Below are positions 47,669-57,950 of a stretch of DNA of 64,000 nt, piece by piece. Origin of the DNA: Siphonodentalium dalli (Eukaryota; Mollusca; Scaphopoda; Gadilida; Siphonodentaliidae); assembly GCA_032622095.1 (NCBI GenBank), contig CP136069.1, positions 126,251,450-126,315,449 of the forward strand. The letters are read 5' to 3'. Position numbers and translations under genes: made by a program. The notes under the pieces were generated by a model. The model saw only the letters and a list, made by a program, of their open reading frames with translations, did no database searches and was not told the DNA's origin. The number at the start of each line of letters is the position of its first letter. Position 1 is the first letter of the stretch.

Positions 47669-49008
47669 ATATAATCATGAATCATATAATCATCATTCAT
47701 ATAAATTGGATAGATCATCTCACTCGTGCTTTCAGAATTAAGAAGGGTGACATTATTCTTGATTGGGAGTTAGGAACAAAAGGTTGCGTCACTCAATTCA
47801 ATCATTGTCCAAAAAAAAGTGTCCTCTCCAGAACTTTATACTATATCATAATAATATTGGACATCAGTTAGATGACAGTCCCGTATTAGTGTAATAAGGC
47901 CATATACTCCAGGTAAGTTATTTCTATGTATTTTGCTAATGCTCTTATATCATAAGGACCAACATCGACCTTCATTTGTCCAACTTAACTCCTCATTTGA
48001 ATTATAATTTTCTGGTTGGGAGAAGATTTCATTAGATTATGGTGCTGAAATTATTTATTGAGGCCAGAAATAAGGATTACTGGGCCATATCCACCTTCTT
48101 GGTGGGATAAAACATTATTTTCTATGAATTCCATAAAACTATAGCTCTTAATATGTCAGTCATGAAATAGGTTCTGGAGAGGACATGTGTGTTGGACACC
48201 AATCTGACAGATATGGTCAAGCTAATCGAATAGGGATGCTATGGCTAACCAAAAATTTATTTTGAGTTACTTGTCTATTAGATTAAAATTTTCCAATAGT
48301 TCTGGAGAGGACACATTTGGACGGAAAGTTTTAGCCTGACAGTCGAGGACAGATAGTATCTAAACAGTTCATCTCTCAAGCAAAATTATATGTTTAAACG
48401 TATTTGCATTCAAGTTCTGAATTAGGCCTACCAAAATGGGTTATATATTTCCTTAATTTGTAACTGTGTGATGCTGCATTTGGAATGAGGAGGTCATGGA
48501 AAAGATTGGACGGAATATAATCTGTGACGCATAATGCTGAATATCTCCAGAACCAACAATGATAGACTCATGAAATTTTCACAGTTGCTAGATGTTAGAT
48601 CTCTCTCACACAATATGCAGTGGATACGTGGAAACCTCAAAAGAGTAATGAATGACAAGTCTGTGAAAAAATAGAAAATTTCTGTGTCCACTGAAAACTT
48701 GTTAAAATAGGGTTGATAAGAGCTCCTTTAGCAGAATAATGGAGTGCAAAGTATTGGTGCAATTTTTGTAGAATATCTAGCCACCAAACTGTAATTCTGA
48801 GTAAGATTTAGCATATCATAGTATGTTCCCTCTATCTTATAGGCAGAAAACCTGCTCAATAAAAAAGCAACCCTTTATGTGCAAGCACTCCTTAAGCGTA
48901 AATGCCCTATTTGCGCTTAAGCACAATATGTGGTATTTGTGCTTAAGCACAATATGTGGTATATGCGCTTAAGCGCAATTCATTATTAAATGTGAATTTG
49001 GCCTCCCA

Positions 49009-49740
49009 TACTTAGTAGCTTTGGGGAAGATATTTTGTGTATAATTGGGTGTCTACTACATGTATGTTACCTAATTGTACATGTAACTGTCACTAACACT
49101 GGGCATGAAGATTACAACTTGGGAGACTATTATTATTGCGGCCTCATTGCAAATGGGGGCCTCTTGGACGGTACATGTGTATACTAGTAGTTCTTCGTTG
49201 CAATTTGGATGAAAACAAAAAATCAGTGTCGATACAATTGGAACAATTAAAGGACATTTACTAGTAAAGCAGAAAAATTACTTAGACCAATTCCTGAGGT
49301 CACATAACCATTAACTCAATCATGTACAGTGCATTAGTCAGAGTGTTCATTACTAGTACATGTAGTTCGATGGGTTCGATTGTCAGGAAGTTCAATAGTT
49401 TGAGGGTTCAAATGGTCCAAGGTTCAATTGATGGTACATAGGTTTGAAAGAATCCATTGTGTTTTCCAACACATTAATTTAGTCAGTTATATACATGTAC
49501 ATGTATGGTAATAGTATTACCCTCATACAAAATAAATTACCCGAGACATAACATATATTACCCATGAAAATATACACAAATTAATGCAATATTTATGCAA
49601 TTTATAGTTTATGCATACATGTACTGATGCTTTGGGGTAGATAATTAGACCTAACATGACTCTCGCTATAAACTGGGCATGAAGATTACAAATTTTGAGA
49701 CAATGTACACTCTATAATAACCAAACACCCAGGTTATCAG
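49009..49740 (+). repeat. End of first and full second copy of the ~600 bp tandem duplication
   Basis: 49,009-49,140 completes the first copy. 49,145-49,735 is the second copy, running from CTCATTGCAAATGGGGGCCT to GGGCATGAAGATTACAAATT. In the second copy there is no element between the ACATAACATATATTA part and the CTTTGGGGTAGATA part, so it is the empty-site reference for the 42,739-49,008 insertion. Confidence 0.75.
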
Positions 49741-50068
49741 ACTCTCGGACTAATGCACAGTACTCATGATTTCCGCTTGGATCTCACATATTTGAAAATA
49801 AAAAAAATTGTTAGGTGAATCAGCTACATGTACTTGTACAGGTACATGTACTTGTAAATGAAGTAAATTGAAAACATTGATGCACAATTTTCAGGTGGCA
49901 TGCATGATTCATACCCCTCTGCTAATTTGGTAGTCGCGATTCATTTGCGCAGTTTAACCGGTATTCCGGTATTCAGGATTCAACAAAAAGGCTGGTTCGC
50001 AGCTTTTCTAGCACAAAATTAATTTTGTTTTACTATTTTCCAGCCCAAATGACATTTATGATGTAATT
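49741..50068. other. Unassigned DNA with ACATGTACTTGTAC words
   Basis: No gene or element recognised. Confidence 0.5.
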
Positions 50069-50779
50069 GTCCCCCGAAAATTTCAGGGGACTATTAAAAT
50101 AGCCGGTGTCCGTCCGTCCGTCTGTCCGGAAATGGTTTCCAGATGATAACTTTAGTTTCGGTTATTAGATCAAAAGCAAATTTGGTATGTGTGTTTATCA
50201 GACCAAAATAAAGATCAAGTTCGAATATGGGTTTGCTCTGCCTATTTTTGCGAGAGTTATGGCCCTTTTTTTACTTAGAATTTTGTAATTTTCTGGTTTC
50301 CGGATGATAACTTCAGTTTGTGTGATCATATCTGAAACAAATGTGGTATGTAAGTTTATCAGACCAAAATACAGGTCAAGTTCGAATATGGGTGGGCTCC
50401 GCCCATTTTTGCAAGAGTTATGGCCCTTTTTTACTTAGAATTTTTTAATTTTCTGGTTTCCGGATGATAACTTCAGTTTGTGTGATCATATCTGAACCAA
50501 ATTTGGTATGTGAGTTTATCAGCCCTATTAACAGGTCAAGTTCGAATATGGGTTTACCCATATTTGCGAGAGTTATGGTCCTTTTTCGACTTAGAATCGT
50601 GTTAATTTCTGGCTTCCGGATCATAATTTTAGTTTGTGTGATCATATCTTAATCAAATGTAGTATGATAGTTTATTATTCACCATTTCATGGGACACTGG
50701 TTGGATTGTTCTGAAATGTATTATCAGATATTTTTTTCAGACAAGCTGATGCCCCAATGAAGCCACTTTTTCGGGGGAC
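50069..50779. mobile_element. ~710 bp element with GTCCCCCGAAAA ends and internal ~155 bp repeats
   Basis: The left end GTCCCCCGAAAA is inverted at the right (TTTTCGGGGGAC). Next to the left end is GTCCGTCCGTCCGTCTGTCC. The inside holds about 3.5 tandem units of ~152-160 bp marked by TCTGGTTTCCGGATGATAAC, TTCAGTTTGTGTGATCATAT, TTTATCAGACC and AGTTATGGCCCTTTTT. Elements with these ends and the GTCCGTCC tract are, as I recall, widespread in mollusc and other marine invertebrate genomes. No protein is encoded. Confidence 0.75.
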
Positions 50780-51540
50780 ACTGCGGACGGACGTCCTTTT
50801 ATTCAATCTATTATCTATAGGTATGTAGAAGTTATGGATACAACTTCAGCAAATACTAGTACATGTATATGAAAACTATATTATTAGTGTAATATTAGTT
50901 TTCATTCAATATTTCCTTACTTGTAACTGGTACGCATGATTCAACCTTTTACATTAACTGGTATTGGGGCCAGGGAGGTGGGGGTGGTGACACCTTCCAT
51001 ACTGGTGTATTCAATTGTGAGTGGCCTTTATGAGGTTGTTACCCCTCCTATCACCCATGAATACTGAATACCAGTTCACAGTTTTCTCACATTTGCTGAA
51101 ATAGTATCCAAAACATCAACATATCAAGAGGTATTAGACTGAATTAGATAAAAATATATCACTTGGGTCTGTTTTGGCTGGAAAATACTCACAATTTGTA
51201 TAATTTTCTGCTACCGGTATTATATCTGCATACTAGCCTTTTTGCTGAATCATGAATGCCGGTTATATTACCGTGTGAAATCCTGGTACCAGATAACATT
51301 GGGTATGTATATAGCATACCACCTGAAAATGGCCTGAATATCACATGCCAAAGCGGGGTGGGGGTGTGTGTGACACCCTCCTTGATCATAGTCTGTATTC
51401 TACAGGGTATGTTAACTGTTTCGAGTTGGTGCAATTAATGTGATTGTTTAATCTCTACCATCTGAAATCTATTTTTTATAGCATATTTTGCTATCTGATC
51501 AATTGCTACTGATATAAAAAAGGATAAAGATGGTGTGTCT
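50780..51540. other. Unassigned DNA inside the 19.6 kb element
   Basis: Contains a duplicated CGGGGTGGGGGTG-TGACACC-type word (near 50,975 and 51,355) and no gene. The opposed 60- and 81-codon frames at 51,189-51,438 overlap on both strands and are not supported. Confidence 0.45.
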
Positions 51541-52200
51541 CTTTCCCAAATGTTCTGCTTACATGTACATTTGGGGGTTTATGAGTCAAATAATAATAGA
51601 CAACATGTCCTTCTAACACTAAGAAATAATGTGTTCTTATGAACCAGGACAAAATATGACTATTTCTGGAGCATTACAGCACACTATTACAAATATATAT
51701 TTGTAAGCAGTGAGATAATGACAGGAAACATGTCCTTAGACTAACAAATAATTTTTTGGTGTGTATTTCACATCACAGCTCATGTGTATACTCACATTAG
51801 TTTATGTCATTCAAAGGGAGAAACCCATTTAGAAAGTTTAAATGAGACAAAACTACCTCACTGTTGATGTAGTTGCAAGGTAAAACATGTACATGTATAC
51901 TGGTAAATGACATTGGAACTAAAATAATGATTTTTGTGTCCACCGGTATGTCATGTACCGGTATACATTGCAACTACACGTACATGTAACTTGCCTAACA
52001 TACCATATACATGTATGCAGAGGGAATTTTCAAGTGTTTTTTAATCAAAAATTTAACCCAACTCTTGTTGTCAGTAAGTTTTAACCCATGCAGTTTAATG
52101 AGTTTATATATTTATGTATTACATGTGTTTCTATACATGTATTTTATCTTTAGTTAGTTTGTTGTCCTTGAATAAACTTGTATTGCTGCACAATCAGTTT
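51541..52200 (+). repeat. Right-side segment shared with 9.8-10.1 kb and 22.9-23.0 kb
   Basis: Matches the older copy through TTTGGGGGTTTATG, CCTTCTAACACTAAGAAATAAT, GTAGTTGCAAGGTA and CTTGAATAA. The match identifies this as a conserved subterminal part of the giant element family. Confidence 0.6.
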
Positions 52201-52299
52201 CCTTAATGTTCTATTATACTAAAACAACTCCATTGATAACAATACCCCTGCATCCCATCCAAATCTACTTCATTGCCATCCTCATCATTTCACTTTGGA

Positions 52300-52860
52300 T
52301 CCCCACCCAGGTGTACCTTGGTGTTATTCACCCAGGTGTTCCTTGGTGTTTCCTACCCATGTGTACCTTGGTGTTTCCCACCCAGTTGTACCTTGGTGTT
52401 TTCTTACCCAGGTGTACCTTGGTGTTTTCTTACCCAGGTGTACCTTGGTGTTTTCCTGGCCAGGTGTACCTTGGTGTGTCCTTACCTGGGTGTACCTGTG
52501 TGTTTTCTAACCAGGTGCATCTCAGTGGGAAATCCACCTGGGTAAGAAAACACCAAGGTACACCGGCGTAAGAAAACACCAAGGTACATCTGGGTTGGAA
52601 ACATCAAGGTACACCTGGGTGGGGAACACCCAGGTAGGAAACATCAGGGTTCACCTGGGTGAATAACACCAAGGTACACCTGGGTGGGAAACACCCAGGT
52701 AGGAAACATCAGGGTACACCTGGGTGAATAACACCATGGTACACCTGGGTGGGGGAAACACCTGGGTGAATAACACCATGGTACACCTGGGTGGGGGAAA
52801 CACCCAGGTAGGAAACACCAGGGTACACCTGGGTGGGAAACACACAGGTAGGGTAAACCT
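52300..52860. repeat. Foldback minisatellite of ACCCAGGTGTACCTTGGTGTT units
   Basis: From 52,300 to about 52,515 units of ~28-30 bp read CCCAGGTGTACCTTGGTGTT. From about 52,535 to 52,860 the same units run inverted (AACACCAAGGTACACCTGGG and variants). The array is therefore a hairpin with its turn near 52,525. Open frames rich in PGVPWCF-type peptides are products of the repeat and not genes. Confidence 0.9.
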
Positions 52861-53055
52861 GGGTGTGGTCACCTGGGTAAATACACCCAGGTTTATCCAT
52901 ACCAGGGTTTTTTGTCCAGTTTCAGGTGGGTAAATCATGGTAAAACCCAGGTTTCAGGGGGTCTTGATGGTTGGTGGATATCTTGGTAGATAGATTTACC
53001 TGGGTTTCGGCCCAAAAAACCTGGGTGGATTTACCCAGGTACATTTTTATATGGG
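52861..53055. repeat. Right end of the 19.6 kb element
   Basis: Scattered ACCTGGGT and ACCCAGGT words, then the right terminal inverted repeat (ends ...CATTTTTATATGGG at 53,055). Confidence 0.85.
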
Positions 53056-56000
53056 GGTGGCCATGAATGGCAAAAAATGGTAAAATTTGAGAAAATTGGG
53101 TAACAAAGGTGACAAAATTAATCACGGTCACCATATCGGAGAGCTCAATCACGCGTTATTCAGTAACCACCACAAATAATGGCGTAATTTAACGCTAAAT
53201 GGTGGAGCTTGTTGGCTATATATGTGTTCTTTTCCAGAATTACTAAGAAATTGGACCCAAAATACATCTTAAAACAGTCATTTACGGAATATAACAGCTG
53301 GTTACAGAGATCCACCATGGATACAGAGATCCACATAGTCACCCCAACTCGTAATAGGAACGATCTAGACCAAGAACATGTCCCATGTGCAGAAGGGATG
53401 TTATGTTACACCAGCGATATAGATTTACGGGATATTTGTATTATTGAGAAATCGGTACCCCCACCTGCCAGAAATATATATATATACAGCCGGTACCCCA
53501 ACTAACCAGTATATAGGTTCAATATATATATTCATAATTAACTGAAAAATGGAAGTGGGGCTAATCCGAAAATATCTAGATAGTGGAGATAGCACAATTA
53601 CAACCTGATATATGAAGGTAAAATGGTGCAACCTGTTTCCAATCCGAAATGGTGCATATTCATTATGTTGGTGGCCATGAATGGCAAAAAATGGTCAAAT
53701 TTGAGAAAATTGGGTAATAAAGGTGACAAAATTAATCACGGTCACCATATCGGAGAGCTCAATCACGCGTTATTCAGTAACCACCATAAATAATTGCGTA
53801 ATTTAACGCTAAATGGTGGAACTTGTTGGCTATATATGTGTTTTTTTCCATAATTACTAAGAAATTGGACCCAAAATACATCTTAAAACAGTCATTTACG
53901 GAATATAACGGCTAGTTGCCATGGATACAGAGATCCACATAGTCACCCCAACTCGCAATAGGAACGATCGAGACCAAGAACATGTCCCATGTGCAGAAGG
54001 GATGTTATGTTACACCAACGATATAGATTTACGGGATATTTGTCTTTATTGAGAAATCGGTACCCCAACTGCCAGAAATATATATATATATACAGCCGGT
54101 ACCCCAACTGACCAGTATATAGGTTAAATATATATATATTCATAATTAACTGAAAAATGGAAGTGGGGCTATTCCGAAAATATCTAGATAGTGGAGATAG
54201 CACAATTACAAGCCGATATATGAAGGTAAAATGGTGCAACCTGTTTCCAATCCGAAATGGTGCATATACATTATGTTGGTGGCCATGAATGGCAAAAAAT
54301 GGTCAAATTTGAGAAAATTGGGTAATAAAGGTGACAAAATTAATCACGGTCACCATATCGGAGAGCTCAATCACGCGTTATTCAGTATAACCACCACAAA
54401 TAATTGCGTAATTTAACGCTAAATGGTGGAGCTTGTTGGCTATATATGTGTTTTTTTCCAGAATTACTAAGAAATTGGAACCAAAATACATCTTAAAACA
54501 GTCATTTACGGAATATAACAGCTGGTTGCCATGGATACAGAGATCCACATAGTCACCCCAACTCGTAATAGGAACGATCTAGACCAAGAACATGTCCCAT
54601 GTGCAGAAGGGATGTTATGTTACACCAGCGATATAGAATTACGGGATATTTGTCTTATTGAGAAATCGGTACCCCAACTGCCAGAAATATATATACATAC
54701 AGCCGGTACCCCAACTGACCAGTATATACGTTATTACGTTTATATATATATATATTCATAATTAACTGAAAAATGGAAGTGGGGCTATTCCGAAAATATC
54801 TAGATAGTGGAGATAGCACAATTACAAGCTGATATATGAAGGTAAAATGGTGCAACCTGTTTCCAATCCGAAATGGTGCATATACATTATGTTGGTGGCC
54901 ATGAATGGCAAAAAATGGTCAAATTTGAGAAAATTGTGTAATAAAGGTGACAAAATTAATCACCGTCACCATATCGGAGAGCTCAATCACGCGTTATTCA
55001 GTAACCACCACAAATAATTGCGTAATTTAACGCTAAATGGTGGAACTTGTTTGCTATATATGTGTTTTTTTCCAGAATTACTAAGAAATTGGACCCAAAA
55101 TACATCTTAAAACAGTCATTTACGGAATATAACAGCTGGTTGCCATGGATACAGAGATCCACATAGTCACCCCAACTCGCAATTGGAACGATCGAGACCA
55201 AGAACATGTCCCATGTGCAGAAGGGATGTTATGTTACACCAGCGATATAGATTTACGGGATATTTGTCTTTATTGAGAAATCTGTACCCCAACTGCCAAC
55301 TGACCAGTATATAGGTTCAATATATATATTCATAATTAACTGAAAAATGGAAGTGGGGCTATTCCGAAAATATCTAGATAGTGGATATAGCACAATTACA
55401 AGCTGATATATGAAGGTAAAATGGTGCAACCTGTTTCCAATCCGAAATGGTGCATATACATTATGTTGGTGGCCATGAATGGCAAAAAATGGTCAAATTT
55501 GAGAAAATTGGGTAATAAAGGTGACAAAATTAATCACGGTCACCATATCGGAGAGCTCAATCACGCGTTATTCAGTATAACCACCACAAATAATTGCGTA
55601 ATTTAACGCTAAATGGTGGAGCTTGTTGGCTATATATGTGTTTTTTTCCAGAATCACTAAGACATTGGACCCAAAATACATCTTAAAACAGTCATTTACG
55701 GAATATAACAGCTGGTTGCCATGGATACAGAGATCCACATAGTCACCCCAACTCGTAATAGGAACGATCTAGACCAAGAACATGTCCCATGTGCAGAAGG
55801 GATGTTATGTTACACCAGCGATATAGATTTACGGGATATTTGTCTTATTGAGAAATCGGTACCCCAACTGCCAGAAATATATATACATACAGCCGGTACC
55901 CCAACTGACCAGTATATACGTTATTACGTTTATATATATATATATTCATAATTAACTGAAAAATGGAAGTGGGGCTAATCCGAAAATATCTAGATAGTGG

Positions 56001-56530
56001 AGATAGCACAATTACAAGCTGATATATTTAGCAGAATGGTGCAACCTGTTTCCAATCCGAAATGGTGCATATACATTATGTTGGTGGCCATGAATGGCAA
56101 AAAATTGTCAAATTTGAGAAAATAGGGTAATAAAGGTGACAAAATTAATCACGGTCACCATATCGGAGAGCTCAATCACGCGTTATTCAGTAACCACCAC
56201 AAATAATTGCCTAATTTAACGCTAAATGGTGGAACTTGTTGGCTATATATGTGTTTTTTTCCAGAATTACTAAGAAATTGTACCCAAAATACATCTTAAA
56301 ACTGTCATTTACGGAATATAACAGCTGGTTGCCATGGATACAGAGACCCACATAGCCACCCTCAACTCGTAATAGGAACGATCTAGACCAAGAACATGTC
56401 CCATGCGCAGAAGGGATGTTATGTTACACCAGCGATATAGATATACGGGATATTTGTCTTATTGAGAAAACGGTACCCCAACTGCCGCCTAGATATATAT
56501 AAATATATATATATATCCGGTACCCCAACT
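53056..56530 (+). repeat. ~605 bp satellite array, right block (about 5.8 units)
   Basis: Continues the unit broken at 33,415. The landmark ATGGATACAGAGATCCACAT recurs near 53,315, 53,922, 54,531, 55,137 and 55,721, with a diverged version near 56,335. The units at 54,531 and 55,721 share a private variant (ATATATACGTTATTACGTTT), and the unit between them lacks ~40 bp around the (AT)n tract, so a two-unit higher-order repeat was duplicated. The last unit is the most diverged, as is usual at an array edge. Confidence 0.95.
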
Positions 56531-56832
56531 GACCACTATATAGGTGGCAGTTTTGGCAGTTGGGGTACCGGCAGTTGGGGTACCGGCAGTTGGGGTACCA
56601 TCTCTGTATATATATGAAGGAGTGTGTGCTTTCGTTTTATTCCTGTATTACAAGTGCCTTGGGGTCTAGTAGACATGATACACTCATGTCGGGGTCATCA
56701 TCCTCAAACAATTCCAAAGAGAGGCTCCTTTAGAAATCGGTACCCCAACTGCCAGAAATATATATATATACAGCCGGTACCCCAACTGACCAGTATATAC
56801 GTTTATATATATATATATATATATATATATCA
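56531..56832. repeat. Array edge with inverted GGCAGTTGGGGTACC triplet and (AT)n
   Basis: GGCAGTTGGGGTACC occurs three times in a row (about 56,548-56,599), in the opposite orientation to the GGTACCCCAACTGCC word of the satellite. After ~130 bp of other sequence a fragment of the satellite (TCGGTACCCCAACTGCCAGA ... CAACTGACCAGTATATACG) returns in normal orientation, followed by a (TA)n tract to 56,829. This makes a potential hairpin at the array border. Confidence 0.75.
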
Positions 56833-56838
56833 TTTATT
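56833..56838 (-). promoter_or_regulatory. Polyadenylation signal AATAAA for the exon at 56.9-57.3 kb
   Basis: AATAAA on the minus strand, 39-44 nt beyond the stop codon of the adjacent exon. This is a plausible distance if the 3' UTR is short. The (AT)n satellite edge lies immediately downstream. Confidence 0.45.
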
Positions 56839-56876
56839 GTAGAATGTATGCTGGAACCGAGGGCTCCGTCCTGTCA

Positions 56877-57277
56877 TTAGAGGAGTCGGCATTTCAGTTC
56901 TTTTAACATTATAGGCCTATCATCCGAATCCGATTCTGCGAATAACGTCTTACGACAATGGACATCTTTCATTGGTGTGTCTTCACGTTTGATCTTTGAA
57001 TGACGTTCTCCACGTGGTGGCGTGTGTGGGTTTTTTAATGTCAAACACTTCGCATCTATATCCAGAAGATATTCCTCCGGTCGATCATCGATGTCATCTG
57101 GTGACACCCCGAATCTAATCGAACGATAGTGTGCTTTCCGGTCCTCCGAAGTTGAGGAATTCTCTTCTCTCACGAGGATAATTATTTCATCTGTTCTGTG
57201 ATGATGGGCCGTGTGTATAAATGTATCTTGTGGCGTGGTGTGCTTTGCAATGCTTTGCAATGGAAACACCTGTATAT
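56877..57277 (-). CDS. Probable 3'-terminal exon of a host gene of unknown function
   Basis: Reading the minus strand, GTTTCTTTTTCAG (57,290-57,278) is a strong intron acceptor (pyrimidine tract plus CAG). The open frame then runs 133 codons from 57,277 (intron phase 1) to TAA at 56,879-56,877. The product is hydrophilic and charged: IIILVREENSSTSEDRKA, then RFGVSPDDIDDRPEEYLL, KNPHTPPRGERHSKIKRE and an acidic ESDSDDRP near the C terminus. I see no known domain, membrane segment or cysteine motif. An AATAAA lies ~40 nt past the stop. The frame also extends upstream to 57,347, but that part is hydrophobic and lies across the acceptor, so it is probably intron. Upstream exons on the minus strand could not be identified within the window. 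It may alternatively be a long chance frame or belong to an unrecognised repeat. Confidence 0.45.
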
Positions 57278-57950
57278 CTGAAAAAGAAACAAGCACATGT
57301 AAGAATAACCAGAAATAAGAATAATCAGACACGACATCATACAACAATAACCTTAACTAGTGTGTGCCAACCAGAAATAATCATAATAAATCGCGTAAAT
57401 ACCAAAATATAACGACTGAAAGCAAAATAGTGTCATTTCTACTCAATAATGTAGGGTAATTTGCATACGTGTGTGCTTATATTGAATAATACCGTTGACA
57501 TACATTCAAAAATCTATGCATATGCTCCGAATATGGTCGATTTTTGCCGTATTGATCAAGGCGATGTTTGGAGAAGAGAAGTGTAGCGTATCAATTATCG
57601 GAACATGAGAAAAGTAGCGTGCCTTAAATCGGAAACGTAGCGTATGTGTATTGGTTTCAAATCATTTTTCGCTATATAAACGGGCAATATAAGTGGAAAT
57701 TTTATGACATCACAAATATAGATATGCAGAACAAAATATATCTCGCCTCAAAACGTCCAGCTGTATCTTATTCACAGAAGGGATTGAGTTTGTTGTGGGA
57801 TTTTACAAAATATGCTGATTTCCACACCATTATCGGGTGTGAAGCGTAGCAAATCGGAATGTGCCGCGCAGCGTTTATCGGAGAGAGGCGCGTTTGTCGT
57901 GTAACAGATGAACCCCCGTGTATAATGATGGATGTAACCATCATATTTTC
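57278..57950. other. Unassigned DNA, probable intron of the minus-strand gene
   Basis: Contains scattered TAGCGT and ATCGGAA words (57,580-57,890) but no clear unit. No further exon recognised. Confidence 0.4.

Larger units (their letters stand above)
45303..48893 (-). mobile_element. Element C: 3.6 kb DNA transposon with a decayed transposon gene
   Basis: Ends AAGGGTGCTTTCACATAAAG and the inverted CTTTATGTGCAAGCACTCCTT share a ~28 bp imperfect terminal inverted repeat. It sits inside the subterminal GCTTAAGCG repeat of A': before it ATTACGCTAA, after it TTAAGCGTAAATGCC; copy A (read inversely) has ATTGCGCTTAAGCGTAAATG uninterrupted. The duplicated bases look like (T)TAA, which would also fit termini GGGTGC...GCACTCC. 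Inside is a broken gene on the minus strand. A TTCTGGAGAGGACA word recurs near 45,850, 46,193, 47,810 (inverted), 48,174 and 48,298. Confidence 0.75.
44181..49008 (-). mobile_element. TGGGAGGCC-ended element, copy A', inverted and carrying insertion C
   Basis: The left end (TGGGAGGCCAAATTCACATT) and right end (GGCCTCCCA at 49,000-49,008) both abut TA. From 44,181 to about 45,302 it is the inverted counterpart of copy A, MITE included. The last ~115 bp of that counterpart reappear at 48,894-49,008. The 3.6 kb between is a separate insertion (45,303-48,893). Confidence 0.85.
33416..53055. mobile_element. 19.6 kb giant insertion with perfect 28-bp terminal inverted repeats
   Basis: The left end begins CCCATATAAAAATGTACCTG and continues GGTAAATC. 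The right end is the exact inverse over 28 bp, ending at 53,055. The outside sequences join into one normal 605 bp unit, giving the empty site directly: left flank ...ATATTGG, right flank GGTGGCCATG..., uninterrupted units ...TGTTGGTGGCCATG.... Only GG is shared by both flanks, so the target duplication is 2 bp or absent. Just inside both ends lie CCCAGGT-type minisatellites. I find no transposase belonging to this level; the decayed gene near 47 kb is in a nested element. A related left end occurs at 9,368. Superfamily unknown. Confidence 0.88.

Noticed and set aside
52206-52938. PGVPWCF-repeat proteins on both strands
   Set aside because: Products of the ~30 bp inverted minisatellite. They look like a repeat protein only because the unit length is close to a multiple of three.
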